Position numbers and translations under genes: made by a program
DNA from: Cyprinodon diabolis
Lineage: Eukaryota > Chordata > Actinopteri > Cyprinodontiformes > Cyprinodontidae
Assembly: GCA_030533445.1 (NCBI GenBank)
Contig: CM060064.1
Location: forward strand, 8,638,879-8,702,878
Direction: 5' to 3'
DNA length: 64,000 bases
Notes under the pieces: generated by a model
The model's input: the letters and a program-made list of their open reading frames with translations, nothing else
Told to the model about the DNA's origin: nothing
Databases searched by the model: none
Shown here: positions 46,804 through 59,861 of the stretch, piece after piece
Position numbering within the stretch: the stretch's first letter is position 1
Layout of the letters: every line of letters begins with the position of its first letter

Positions 46804-49800
46804 CTAGTAACAGATGGGCTCATGTATTCTACCTTGCGTGGTATATTATGAACATCTTAGCCTAATTACAATCTTCTTCTACAACAACCTAAATATTCCT
46901 AAAAAATAATATATCGGTAGAAAGCTTTGCCTTCTGAAACCTTGAGCGTCTATTGTGCAGGTCTGCGATCACCCATATGAGCACAGATTTTAGTTTCCTG
47001 CACTATCACTGACTCCTGTGAGTTTTACTCCCATATTTTGACGAGTATTTCTTGCAGCGGATGAGGGGGTAGTTTATCCAAATTTCACATCTTCATCGGG
47101 ACTGACAGCGGTAATACAATACCCATCTTTGGGTGCATGTTTTCTGTTAAAAATGGCTTGCTTATTTATTCATTTGAAGCTCTGATTATGGTATAAAACT
47201 GTCTCAGCTCATCATTTCAATGAAAAAAAAGAAAATGCTTACCAAAAATAATTTTTTTCTGCACAAACTCCATGCTTTAGCTACAAGCGGACAAAACAAT
47301 CCAAATCCGGGTATTGAGTGGAATTTGGTGAGGAAAAGTTCATGTCATTATATTCGACACCTAAAAGATGAGCTGCTCTTCTGACACCACATCTCTTCAA
47401 TCTCAGCTGTTTAGGTATCAGTTTTGTTAGTTCTATTTTCCCTGTATTCAATGAATAATTTACACCAGTCTGTTTATATTAAGACAGTGTTATTATCAGG
47501 CAAGGAAGCCCTTGAGGTATGTCATAATTACTGAATTAAATAGAATATGTTCATTTTTTCCCTCCATTATCTGCATGTAATCGCTGGTTATTACAAGCAG
47601 AAAACTTTATATTCCACTATAAGGGTATCGATGCAGCCTTTCCATGTATCTCTGTATCTTCTAATGCTTTTCCTGATCCTATAGAAAGAAAAACATAACC
47701 TCCAACCACAAAAAAATTGTCTCCTTGCATGCATTTTACATGACACATGTCAATTGAGCGTCTCCTTGGAAACTAAACACTGGGCTGACTTCATAATATG
47801 GCGATTAGAAGTGGTTTCGCCCCACATATCCCCTGCAACATTCATTAGCTCTTGTAAATTATTGAGCAGTGCGATCCTTTTACCACATACAGGTTTGCTT
47901 TTGAGATAAACATGCTTCCTTTTGCCCACATCCAGCGTTTTGAAGCCCAAAAAAAGAACAGTCACACACACTGAAAGACACAGCAGGTGTGTGCATGTGT
48001 GAGTATTGCTCTGTCTGAATCTCTGTCCCATCAGAACATTAGATAAAATGCCAGTGACATGCTCCGTGTTCATTCCACAAAAGGATTAAAGAGCTAATTA
48101 TGTCAGCCTTTGTGTATTTACCACGCAGTGATTAGACTAGTGTTGAGCTTTGTTTAAGAGATTTATTTAAATTGCATTTACTGACAGAAGGACAGATAAA
48201 AAAACTGAAAAAATAATTCGATACAAAATTCACTATTTCTGATGATCGGGGGGGAAAAAAGCTTAATAACTGTTTTATTTTTACCTAATCCTTTTTTTTT
48301 TTCACCACAGTACTGATAACATCCCTTCTTTAGCCTGTAAACAGAAAAATCCCCCACATCCCTACTAATAGAATAATTAAGAAAAAGCTCTTGGAGGAAC
48401 AAGCTAAATACTTTCCTAACAAGGTAAAAAAGCAACCTCATCTAAAGATTGTAAGTTTTCAGATCTTCACACACCTAACTGTATTATTTAATATATAAAA
48501 GTAAAACAAGCAAAAAGTCAAGATGGATTTTTTTTTATTAACATAAACAAAAAAGAAAACAGCACTAATGTGGGCTATAGAGGCAGCTGCACACATTAGC
48601 CATTCAAAAAGGGGTTGCTTATTGTGTGAAACATGGTCAAATGCAGGTGAGACTGCTGATGAGTAATCATACACTGCTCATTATCCAGCTCCATGCTTGT
48701 GTATCGGAGCTCTCTTACCTCTGAGACAGCAGCTATACGCAGACTGCAACCTGAGCCTTTCTCTTGGAGATAAGACAAATTCAACTTATCAGCAGAGAGG
48801 TGACTATTTGATGTTTTTAAAACAGCTGGGTTTTAGGTATTGTAACTATTATTTTAAATAACTTTTTTGTAAACATGTTAATAGTGAAAATATTTCTGAT
48901 CTAATGTTAAAATAAATACATCTCTGATATGGACAACAAGGGCTTATAAAATGTATATTAAAATGTGATCCGTGGCAGCCCCGCCTTTCACCCATCTACT
49001 TTCGACCACCTGACAGACAAGTAGCAGAAGATGGAGAAATGTCATATATAATGGCTAGATTAATAGTGATTAATCGATAATTAAAATAATCGTTTAGTAA
49101 TCGAATCCAAGAGTGATAGTACACAAACTCTAAAAGATGTAATTTGTTGAAATAATAACCTTCCTACAGCAGTGAATAAGAAAAATTACAAATACTTGCA
49201 ATTATTTGGAAATGTGCAATAAAGTTTTTCTTTCATGTTTAACACTTTTTTTTATTTAGAAATATTAATAACTATAAGTATCTGTTTTTAGATTAATTAT
49301 TTACTCAGAAAAATAATAAAACTGCATTATGCAGTTTTTATAATAAACAGAGAAACCATTTATACTGACAATATGTAACACTTAAACACGATAAGATTAA
49401 ACTTTCTATGCTGGTTCATGCACTTTAAGTTCATGCTGACCATGTTGCAAATGGAGCAGTGCTATCTTTAGTTGTTTTTTTTTGTTCTACATTATCTTGA
49501 ATGGATCATTGAGGTTAAGTTTGGTTTCTATTTCTAAAGTTTTAGTCTTTAATTTCAGTTATTATGACATTGTTATAACACGTTCATACACATAACATTA
49601 TATTTACTAAAATATAATCGATCTTCTATTTTTTTTCACCTTTCTTTTACAAATTTCATATTTCCATTTTTGAGAAACTTCTGCTCTCAGAGTGAGTTTC
49701 AAGTTCAGCAATCTTTTTAAACAGTTTTCCAGATTAGGTTCTCTTTACTTCTGGGGGCGAACTCTCCGAAGTAACAATGCATTTCTTTTGGTTCGCATGT

Positions 49801-50079
49801 TTGTTAGCACACAACATTGTTTTCATCTAAAGCAAGCATTCATATTGGACTTGGAAAAAAAAACAGCATGCCGGAAGTGAGGAGCATGTGATCTGTGAGC
49901 AATTTGAATATAATGCAATTGGAAATTCAGAAATTCTAAAAAAAAAATATACAAAAAGCTTTTAAAAAATGTTCTAGAAGTAAAATTAGAAGAAAAAAAA
50001 CTGTCTAAAAACAGAATGTGTACGAATCAAGTTTAAAAACAAAATCTGCACACAAAAAAGAAAGAAAAACAACAAATTA
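46804..50079. other. intron, no gene seen
   Basis: A small hAT-like AT-rich remnant lies at 49050-49110 ('attaatcgataattaaaat'). Short open frames (47750-48784) lack motifs. The 3.3 kb is otherwise unmarked. Confidence 0.45.
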
Positions 50080-50690
50080 TCATGGCACTAATGACTGGTC
50101 TGATTACTCATTTCAATAACCAGCTTAGCTCCCAGTTCTCATTACCGTTCTTCTGATTCACCTGCTTCAGTCTCTATTTAACCAGCCTTTAGACCAGTCA
50201 TCAGTACCAGATTATTTCAAACCAGTGGTGAGAAATTTTCTAGAATTCAGTGTTTCTGATTGCCTTATCCTGACTTGTTCTGCCCCTTAACCACTGAGCC
50301 TGCCCGTCCCTGTTTGTTCTGTTTGCCTACTCTGTCTGCTGACCCCTGCTGGATCCCTGCCTGTCTGTGTCCCGAAACTGGAACTGTTTCCCATCTCCGT
50401 TCTGGATTCCCCCTCGGCATCTCTTTGGACCTCTGACCTCCTGGCTCTGACTCCTAAGCCTCGATACCGGGTTTGACTTCACCCTCTGGATTATCCTGCC
50501 TTTCTTCGTCTTCTCGGTTCTGATCTCCTGCTTGTCCTCTACCACAATACATCAGCATCTGGGACTCTCTGTGTGGCACCCACTGCGTTGTACTGTCAGC
50601 CGACTGGCTAGAACCAACCTCACCCTCCGGGCTCGGACTGAACTATAAGACCAGAGGTTCCTCCCTTATAAGCCGACACTGCTCACTGCA
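50080..50690. mobile_element. possible degraded LTR
   Basis: A C/T-rich block with 'cagtctctatttaaccagcc' (TATA-like) and sentence-like CTG/CCT-rich sequence resembles the R-U5 part of fish Gypsy LTRs. Neither TG/CA ends nor a target duplication was found. Confidence 0.35.
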
Positions 50691-50989
50691 AGTTATTCTC
50701 AAAACATTAAAACATTTAAAATGTTCTTTGCTTGGAAAAATAATGGAACAAAACAGTGATAAATGGATGGACATCCTCAGTATTAATTAGTAGGCTGTAA
50801 ATTCCAGCTCAAAATGAAGGTTGTTCCGAGAGAAAATCTCCCACAACATTCCATAATATCTGAAAAGCAATCTGAAATATTGATATTTATGTGGAATCAA
50901 TGCATTCTGAAATCACTTCTTTGGACATCAATTTTAGGGTCTTTCCCTCAGTCTGAGGTCAAGGGACATAAACATCCAGGATGTTTATG

Positions 50990-52060
50990 TTCATTGCTGT
51001 ATTCACCTTTCCTCTATCCAGACTAGTCTGCCAGTTCCTTCAGCTAAAAAAAAAAAACATCCCCACAGCATGATGCTTACACCACCATGCCTCATTGCAG
51101 GTACGGTTTTGGCCTAGTAGTTTCCTCCAAACATGAGTGCTGGTATTCAAAGCCAAGATTAAAATCTTTGTTCAATCAGACCAGAGGAATTTGTCATTCA
51201 TAGTCCGATTCCTTCAGGTTGTTGGGATCTGGAGCTGTACCACCTTCCTCCAGCAGAGTGCGCCGTGGGTCCTCCTGAGCTGAGCCTCCAACACACCTGT
51301 GGCCCATCTCATCATCAGAAGACCCACCACTATATAACCTGCCTTCAGACCTTGCCTCAACGCCGCAGTGTTGATCTAGTTTGGTTAGCAACCAGAGCCT
51401 AGTAAACCTGAGAATCTTTGCTATCTCCTGTTGAGATAAGATTCTAACTCTTCCTTGGTTTTTCCTCACAGGAATCCTGTCTCTTCGTGAAGCTCTGGAT
51501 GAGCTTAACCTGCCTAGCCTGCCCTCGTGAGCCAAACCTGAAGACTCTTCTCTGGATTCCCTTGCAGCTCTTGGCTAAGAGCTGGAAACCCAAATCAAGG
51601 TCTGCCCTCAAAGTCAGAAGTAAGACGCTGAAGCAGTTATTGGACTCTGCTGAACAAACAGTCTCTGGACCCAACAGTTTCCTCTCTCAAAGAGAAACCC
51701 GGACTCCTTCAAGGTATTCATCAGCAAACTCAAAACTAATAACCCTCCAGTCCATGTGCTAACTGAACTGTCATCCCTGCAGACTCCAGTGAACCTGCCC
51801 TCAGGCCCGAACCAGTTCCTGTGCAATATTCATGTGATTGTGTTTACAATAAACCTTGTTAAACTTTTCATCAGCCTCCGTGTGTGTTCTGCATATTGGG
51901 TTTACTCTGTAACCAATCATGACACAGGTGCCTTTTGGCAAAAACAGAACTTGCTGACATCTGTCTTTCATTAAGGAGTTCCATACATCTGGCCAGTCTA
52001 GCACACAAGTCTGATTGGTGTGAGCATGATTGTCCTTCAGGAAGGTTCCTCCCTCTCTAC
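50990..52060 (-). mobile_element. Tc1/mariner relic split by a solo LTR
   Basis: On the minus strand the text keeps fragments of a Tc1-type transposase: IMLWGC from 51063-51080 and FLWSD around 51175-51190, the latter holding the second catalytic Asp of the DDE triad. The relic continues after the LTR at 51930 ('gccttttggcaaaaacagaa'). No open frame remains. Confidence 0.7.
51220..51924 (+). mobile_element. solo LTR, 705 bp, inside a Tc1 relic
   Basis: Begins TGTTGGGATCTGGAG and ends CCAATCATGACA, flanked by the perfect 5-bp duplication CAGGT (51215-51219 and 51925-51929). A TATA box (ACTATATAACC, about 51330) and AATAAACC polyadenylation signal (about 51849) are in the right order. Excising it rejoins the Tc1 relic. 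It shares the ATCATGACA end with the LTR at 12862. Confidence 0.88.
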
Positions 52061-52067
52061 AAACTAA

Positions 52068-52275
52068 TAATAACTGAACTTTATTGATCTCACATTGGAG
52101 GAATTTACATCTGCATTTGACCCATCCCCTTGGGGAGCAGTGGGCTGCCATTGTGCGGTGCCCAGGGAGCAGTGTAGGGTTATGGGCTTTGCCCAGAGAC
52201 TCAGAGTGGCAGTCTGTGGAGTGGGGCTCAAACTCAGAACCTCAGTTGAACAGCCAGCCAGCTGTAGGAAACATC
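52068..52275. repeat. common teleost SINE-like repeat
   Basis: 'tgacccatccccttggggag', 'cagtgggctgccattgtgc' and 'gctcaaactcagaacctcag' form a widespread fish repeat. Confidence 0.65.
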
Positions 52276-52565
52276 TATTGGTTCTCAATTTCTTTTATTT
52301 ATCAATGATGAAGCCACTGTGCTTTTAGGACCTTTAAGGCGGAAGATGTTTTTGCTTCAACTGTGAGCTACTGCTGATACTCCTCAATATCTTAAATTAT
52401 TTAATATTTTTTGATGATTATAGTTACATGATGCAATCTCCCTATTTTAAGGAATTTAGGGAGAAGTAAATCCATTTAATGTCTTTGTTTTTGTGAATTT
52501 TTGATTGTAAAAAAACATAACTTTTTTAAATTCAGTTAGATTTTGATATATTATGTTGTTAGTTC

Positions 52566-53467
52566 TAGGGGTGTAAATAATAATCGTTTTGTATCGATGC
52601 ATCGATCCAACAGCCGACGATCCGATGCATCGACACGTCCGTAAGAGAATCGATTCATGTTTTTTTTTTTCCTCCGGTCTATTTTTATCCATTTGCTCCT
52701 GGGTGTAATTCTCCCTCCCGTGCTGCGGTGGCGCTAAACCTATTTTGCCCTCCTACCTCGCTTCCTGGTTATACTCTTACAGCAGTGTGTTGCAGTGAGC
52801 TTGACACAGACATTTTTTAATTATGCTCAATATTGAAGCGTGGTCTGTGCTACACGCTGTGGGTCTAGATACGGCCGAGGCGGCAAGGAAGTGGGGGCGA
52901 GTTTAGTCCGACGACGGAGGGACATGAGGGCCAGAAAGAGCAGAGATCCAGGCTGAAAAAGGGTCCCAGCGTTCTTGTGCACCTCGCTCTTCTAGCGGGT
53001 CAAACTTCACGAGTTATTTTCCGCAATTTCGTTCATAAAAACAAAAGAAGCTGGCCTCCTGTCTGCGGCACTGTTTGCGGTCAGCTACAATTTGGGAGAG
53101 GTGCAGCGGAGCGTCTGTGGAGGGGGCGGGACGTCTGGAGCTGAGGTATTGCATTGCACTCATTGCACTGATTATGTGCAGTATTTTTGCAGTATTTTTT
53201 GATGCAACTTTTCTACTTCTGTTATTTGCTGTTGTTTCTAAAACAAAAATGCATAACGATATTACAGCTTTCATTGATTTATTTCAAACTTGAAACTTTG
53301 TCTAGCATGTAAGGTCTAAAAAAAATAAATAAATAAAAAAAAAAATAATTAATCGATTAATCGAATCGAATCGTGGTGTATTCTTGACTATCGAGAATAA
53401 TCGAATTGTTGGGTCAGGAAATCGATACTGAATCGAATCGCCATGATGGGCGTGATTTACAACCCTA
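52566..53467. mobile_element. non-autonomous hAT element, 902 bp
   Basis: Left end TAGGGGTGTAAAT, right end ATTTACAACCCTA. The flanking 8-mers GTTAGTTC (52558-52565) and GTTAGTGC (53468-53475) agree at 7 of 8 bases. The interior shares about 350 bp with the inverted hAT relic at 2390-4062. The frames inside it are not recognisable proteins. Confidence 0.82.
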
Positions 53468-53601
53468 GTTAGTGCATAGAGCTTCGGAACTCACTACCAC
53501 TCTGGGTCTCTGAGCCAGAGTGGCAGTTACAGAGGTGGTTCATTTCTCCAATGTGATATCATTTAAGTTCAATTAGAATCTTGTTCTGTTATTGTTGCAA
53601 G

Positions 53602-53603
<2 letters not shown>

Positions 53604-53651
<48 letters not shown>
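53604..53651. repeat. (TA)n microsatellite
   Basis: About 23 uninterrupted TA units. Confidence 0.95.
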
Positions 53652-53653
<2 letters not shown>

Positions 53654-54225
53654 GGTATTGGGAAAAAAAAGCATTCTTAATCATAAAAACGGTTGAGAGT
53701 AACTTTAATGCTTTCTCAGATTTCTTAATTGTGTCGCCGTGATCCGGGGTGCCTCTGGATATCTCGGGCTCGCGTCACCTCTTTATCTGTCCTGGGCCCT
53801 ATAGGGGGAGTCTGGAGCCACCCACACCTGCTATTGATTTTCCTTCTGAAGAAACATTGTAAATACTTTAATCACCAGAATGCCAATGCATACATATGAC
53901 GCAAGGATGGTTCCAGGTGTTCATGGATACAAACACATACTAAATATTTATATATACCACCATGAATAATATTGTGTATTTACTACAGGTTTTACCTTAT
54001 ACAAATGGATATCTAAGGGATACCCTTTGTTCTTGAAGTTTTTTTTAATGTTTACATTGGTAGTCTGTGTTCTTTTTGCCATCTTTATGTTCTCTGTTTT
54101 TTCCCCTCTCTGGAAGCATATTTCTAGGAGCTACAGCACATTTCCTGTGTTGCCCAAATATAACCCGCTGGTTATTCCTCGCTGACCAGATGAAAATACA
54201 AAAGCTATATAAAAATTAACTCATT

Positions 54226-54350
<125 letters not shown>

Positions 54351-55601
54351 TTTTTTTTTTTTTGAAAGAAAAGAAATCTGAGAAAACAAAGTTCACTCTC
54401 AAAAGTTTTAATTTTATTTTTTTAACTAAAACATTTTTCAAACTTTCATTTCTGGATTGCATTTTTCTCTACATTTTAATGCACAAAATTTGCGTTTTCA
54501 ACTTTCCATTTAAAAAACATGTTATTTGCTTGCAACAATATGTAACAAATTATTACTCCATACTGATGTTTATACCTAGTTTATACCTAATACTGACAAA
54601 CACATTTAAACTTTAAAGCAATTTCTGTTTAAAAACAATCAAAATAAAGCATCATATCTTTTTAGCTCCTTGGTTACCATATTTCTTTCTTTCTGTTGAA
54701 AAGAGATCACAATGGGTCTGTGTTATTACTTACGGATCTGGTTCGGGCTTCTTGTCATTTTGGGACTTTTGCTGAGGCTGAAGAACATTATTTACCAGGT
54801 CAGTGATCCCACTAAAGGGAAACCACCTGTTCAAATAAGCAAAGTGTGGCTCAAAATTTGTAATCATTCACTGATGAAGAAAAATAATTTGATCATAAGA
54901 GGAATTTTGGATTGCAGGTCAGTTTCAAGGAGTGAAAAATAACAGGAACATTCACTAAAACCAGAGCTGAAAGAGGTGAGAAGCAAGAACACCGGCAGAG
55001 TGGCAATTTTGGGACCACTGACATCCAGATAGTGTCAGAAATACAATGGGAAAAGACAGAAGAGGATAGAAGTGTGAGGCTATCAGGGTTCAATTTAAGA
55101 TAAGGATGGTGAAAAAGATAGAAGCACTACAGCCAGTGGGAAAAGTACTAAATTTAAGACTCGGCTAAGGGTAACTGAAGTATCACTTCTTCAGGTTTAC
55201 AGGGGCAGCAGAGGTGAGGTTTTCCAAATGATCAGTCTTGAAGAGAGATTGGATCAAATGAAGCTATAGAACAGCAGAGGAGGACAGGAGCATCAAGTCG
55301 AACTACATGGCTGCACAAGCCAGCCAGAGTGCAGACGATACACCGGATGAAGACGGGCAGCCAAGTAGAAACTAGGGACAAGGGAAAGGTGTGCAAGCCT
55401 GGCACAGAAACAAAAAAGCGCCAGTATAAAGCAGTTGCCATTAATGTCATGGATGCCAGCTGTCTAATGTCCAGAGAATTTACCTGCCTGGCTAAATTAA
55501 GCTCACTGTGTGAGGTTCAAATAAATAATGATTTGCTGACTTGATTAATGTGTCTGTATTGCTTCCCCCACCATGACATTAATGCCACTTTTTTCATTTA
55601 G

Positions 55602-55682
55602 CCTCCAGAAGATGACGAAAAAGCAACATTAAGCAAACAGCACAAACGGCTGAGAAGTATTGTCAAAGCCTATGAACTTTGG
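55602..55682 (+). other. possible orphan exon
   Basis: An 81-base open segment lies between a consensus acceptor (ttttttcatttag) and a donor-like TGG|gtaatg. It reads PPEDDEKATLSKQHKRLRSI, then VKAYELW. No family is recognised, no partner exon was found, and the strand is opposite to rims2. It may be chance or a transposon exon. Confidence 0.2.
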
Positions 55683-56279
55683 GTAATGTAGTTTACTTAC
55701 TGTGCTTGTTGAGGTTTTGTTTCTTCTTTGATCCTAAAACATAAAAAATAAATGGGTATGGGGACCTCATTGCATACAGAAAACAAATAGATGAGGAAAA
55801 CAATATGAGAATACAACAACAATGTCAATAAAAGACATGCAATATTTACAACATATAAATAAAGATTTAAACAACAACAGAAAATCTAAAAGGGTTGAAA
55901 ACAAATATAAATATACATGGTAATGTAACTTTAAAGATGGAAAGATAAAAGTAAATAAATCAGATTTGAAACCAAAATGACTTTCTGTCTGTTTAATATT
56001 TTTATAAAAATAATAATTTCTATTACAATAGGATGGATCATATATGTGTTTCTCTCATAATCCAAGTCAACAACTATCACAGATCTTCACTTATGGATCT
56101 CATCATTCAGACCATCATGTTGAGAGTAAGACGCTGAAGTATTTTTTATAAAGTTACCCACCTATGCACATATATTATGACTCAACAGACAAAACAAACA
56201 GCCATCCACACTAGACATAACTCATAACAGACTTCCTGACAGACAGGCAGCAGCATGTGAAACCATCATTACGCTGGGT

Positions 56280-57150
56280 CTTAAAGTCGTAAGGAAATGG
56301 CCGTTCAAACCGTTGCAGTTCTGAATTCTCCAGAGTGGTGCCCGACTTTACACGAGTGAATAAAGTGAAGGTGATTGGTCGATTATGAAGGGGGCAGGAT
56401 TGTTGGGGTGGAAGGTTCACAAGCAAGTTTTATTTTGGCCGTTTTCTCTGAAGCATCTTGCTAACCAGTTAGCAACTTAGTGCTAGTACGTTCCCAATGG
56501 TAAATTCCATTGGGACCAAGTAGCACTAAATTGGTGACTTAGAAACGACACTGTCAAGGAACGCTATGGACAGAGGAAACATGCAAGAGGAGGAGAGTTT
56601 TGTGTCGGAGGTCATGGATAAGTCTCCTCCGTCATACGTTTTTTATTTAGAGGAGGAAAGCGGGGACGAAGATGCTGTGGAAGAGGACGCCAGGGCAGCA
56701 GAAGCTTGGTTTGGTGTAGAAGGCTTACAGCCGTACATGTTTGAGCCCTTGCCTCGCAACGCTGCCAGTTCTGTTAGCTCTACGCCTGCTGAAGACACAG
56801 ACGTCCATCCCTGTGAACACTGGGACGCAACTCAATGGGAAAGGAAATCACTCTTATTTCAACCGTTGCGTATATTAGCAGCGACATATGAATCAAGATG
56901 CTATGACCAAAAAACTTTGATTGACAGATGACCGTTGATGTATGATTGGCCGAATTTAGGTGTTCAGGGTGACGTATAACTAACTGGCCTGCATAAGATA
57001 ACAGGAAAAAAAAATTTTTAAGACAGGATTTTCTTTTTAAATAGAATTTTTCTAAATTTTGTTACAATATCGTCTGATAAATAGTGCATTTATATACATG
57101 TTTAAGCCAGAGGTTTTGACATTTAAATATGATTTCCCAATGACTTTAAG
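56280..57150 (+). mobile_element. acidic-ORF DNA element, copy 2
   Basis: 871 bp. Ends CTTAAAGTCGTAAGGAAAT and (inverse) CTTAAAGTCATTGGGAAAT match at 16 of 19 positions. TGGGT and TGGGA flank it, or TTAA within each end could be the target. It matches 11031-11888 in reverse complement. The interior carries the ORF at 56566-56931. Confidence 0.7.
56566..56931 (+). CDS. acidic protein of unknown function in mobile element (copy 2)
   Basis: 121 codons. It aligns with the frame at 11282-11611 from the first Met (MDRGNMQEEESFVSEVMDKS) through RILAATYE, with about 12 substitutions in 109 positions and no insertion, deletion or stop. It extends 12 residues further (SRCYDQKTLIDR), because copy 1 has a stop after ATYE. 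It is strongly acidic in the first half, with PYMFEPLPRN in the middle. No membrane segment, zinc ligands or catalytic motif is seen. It lies about 290 bp inside the left terminal repeat, where a promoter region would be. It may be an accessory protein or a first exon of a longer, lost gene. Confidence 0.5.
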   Translation: MDRGNMQEEESFVSEVMDKSPPSYVFYLEEESGDEDAVEEDARAAEAWFGVEGLQPYMFEPLPRNAASSVSSTPAEDTDVHPCEHWDATQWERKSLLFQPLRILAATYESRCYDQKTLIDR

Positions 57151-58939
57151 TGGGAGCGAAACATCACCTATTTCACCAAGAAGAGTCCACCATTACCACC
57201 TGGTACTTTGCTCTGCAGACGAGGTGACTTTTCCTAATGCTCTTAAGGAACTGTACACCTCCAGGACTCTGGGGCAAGCAAGAGAGATTTCAGCTCACTT
57301 CTCCCACCCTGATCGCAAACTGTTCCAAGCTTCCCTTTCTGCAAGGAGGCTGCGGTCCATCACGACTAAAACCTCTGCCCACCATAACAGCTGACCTGTA
57401 TGCAGCTAGCTTCATTAAAAAAGCCCAGGTTTCTAAGTGAGAGTTTCCTGTTGCAAATCATATGGATATCTTAGCACATGTAAATACCAACTGTTTAATT
57501 TAATATTTTTATTGTATATTTTTAATATTTGCCATGCTACTTTTCTTATGCAATAAGAAATTTTTTTCTGTAGTTGTTTATCACACACTATACATATATA
57601 TATTTTGAAAGTTTTATTTAACATTTGTCCGTGTGTATTAACTTATCACCACAGAAAGTTCTGTCTTTATAAAATGCTTTAAACTAAAGCTTTTTCTGAT
57701 TCAAATTCATATAATAATATTTTGTATTATTATGATAATCTTTATCATCATCACTATTCACCATTCAGTTAATGATAAATTAGGAAACACGTTTCCTCTC
57801 TACAAAGCTAAATAATTTAATTTAATATTTGTCCCTCAAATATTGGTGCTAGTTTTGCTTCAGTTTATCTAATAAGATTCATTACAAACCAAAAACTCAG
57901 ATTTGCCCTAAAAAGACAAGCATTTAGTCTCTCATGTGTGCAATTTGTTTGCCTCTTGTGTCAATTGTTTAACTTATTGATGCAGAGTGAGACTATTTAT
58001 AAACAGAAGGTTTTTTTTATCCTCCACTGCTCTTTATAAATCCTAATTTCAAACAGCTAATTGCTGTAATTTGCTGTAGTGTTTCGAAATAGTAATCATA
58101 AGTCAGCAATAAGTTGGCATACTAAAAAGTGTTTACTAACACATACAGTTTAAAGAAAAGCGTATAAATTATTTATGGGTTTTGAAAACATTCTTTTGCA
58201 GGGATAAATAGGCAAAATATGATTTGTGTAGAAAAATTATGTTTTTCTACACTGATTAAAGAAATTCAGAAAACAAAAACAAGTAAATATTTTGCAGAAC
58301 AGAATATTTTTTCGGCGTTGGTTCTAGAAAAACATATTAAGTACTGTTTTTAAGCAGCGGGTAAAAGCTGCCTCAGGTAGCCGTCCACCACCGGAACAAT
58401 CAGCAAGAAGAGGAATAGAAAGAAAGACCAACTACCACCTTACTACCACCAAGTCAAATCTGAAAACCCTGGCGGCTTTTCACTAAATCAGCATTAGGAC
58501 ACAAGTTCCAAAAGCATTTCATATATGTCTGATTTTATGATATTATAGGAATGATTCATTGCCTATGCTTTGTTGCTTCCTTTTTCAGATAATCACATTC
58601 AAGTTGCTTAAAATTTCCTGTGGCTCTACGAGAATACATTTTATTGGTAATGTATTCTGGGTCAAAATAGATTTTAAGCAAAAATTGTAGAAAGAGCTAC
58701 AATGCCAGAAAAAAAAAGAATTAAAAGAAGATAATGATAACTACATTAATATCATGCATATTAAGAATATGTCAACAACCTCAATAAGTTGTTACATTCA
58801 TGCTGATTTTGCATAGTTTCTACCTTAGTCAGTTAAATAACATGCTGCTATCTCTGATGTTGCTGCTATTTTTCAAATATCCATTACTGTAAAAATGTCC
58901 ACAGCTGTATATTGGTTATTGATTCCCAGTATTTATATT
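57151..58939. other. intron, no gene seen
   Basis: No recognised exon. The frame at 57059-57394 begins inside the element and has no motif. Confidence 0.45.
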
Positions 58940-59128
58940 GTTTAAACACTTTACAGTACAGTATTTTATTGTTTATCTTTTAAATCTTCGCTATTATGTT
59001 ATTATCACAAATTATTCTAAGGTCCACATTTGTGTGACCATTTTTTTCTACAACCTTTTTGCTGCTTTAAACACCAGAGTTTCCCCATTGTGGGACAATA
59101 AAGAGGTTTTCTATTCTATTCTATTCTA
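58940..59128 (+). repeat. LINE 3' tail with TTCTA repeats
   Basis: 'agtttccccattgtgggaca' and ATAAAG are followed by repeated TTCTA, a standard 3' end of fish non-LTR elements. The coding part is missing. Confidence 0.65.
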
Positions 59129-59375
59129 CGTATTTACTGAAAGGTATCAAAGTCAATTATTGCAAATGATCATTTAAGCCAGGGATGCACAGTATACTTA
59201 CATTAATATCAGTATCTGCAAATTTTGCTTATTTTCATACATCTTGATATCAGTTAAACTGGGCTGACATTAACTACCAATGTTCCTGTTTTGGTTCGGT
59301 CATATGATTTGATGCAGCTCAGGATTATAGGTGTTTAAATGAAGCGCTGAAGCAAAGTTAGCACTGTGTTAGCAG

Positions 59376-59545
59376 TAGGGCTGCAACTAACAATTATTTA
59401 GCAAATTCATTAATCTGTACATTATTTTCTTGATTTATTTATTCATAATCAGATAGCAAAAGGTTCCTTAAAGCTGATAGAGCATATGACAGATAAAAAC
59501 CTTTTTATCTTAAACGCTGAATGTTTATATACTGTATATATATAT

Positions 59546-59622
<77 letters not shown>

Positions 59623-59631
59623 TATATATCT

Positions 59632-59676
<45 letters not shown>

Positions 59677-59853
59677 CATATTTTATTTATTTATTTGGTA
59701 TAATTACTGCTCAAGGGTTGGTTGATCTGTCACCTAAAGGCATATTTCTAGGTCTCTAAACTCCGGTTACAGATTAATCGCTTACTAAATTAGTTGACAA
59801 TTATTTCAATAATTGATTAATCCCAATTAATGCAATTAATTGTTTCAGCCCTA
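59376..59853. mobile_element. non-autonomous hAT with TA/GATA expansion
   Basis: 478 bp. Ends TAGGGCTGCAACTAACAATT and ATTGTTTCAGCCCTA. The flanking 8-mers GTTAGCAG (59368-59375) and GTTAACAG (59854-59861) agree at 7 of 8 bases. The interior matches the outer parts of 22500-23850. Confidence 0.82.
59535..59676. repeat. (TA)n and (GATA)n microsatellite
   Basis: A long TA tract passes into about eleven GATA units, inside the hAT at 59376-59853. Confidence 0.95.
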
Positions 59854-59861
59854 GTTAACAG

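Noticed and set aside
51194..51826. Several overlapping frames of 70-113 codons
   Set aside because: They fall inside the solo LTR at 51220-51924 and show no gag, pol or env features.
54712..54942. Short frame with a hydrophobic N-terminus resembling a signal anchor
   Set aside because: Single short frame with no domain, no homologue recognised and no supporting splice or promoter signal.
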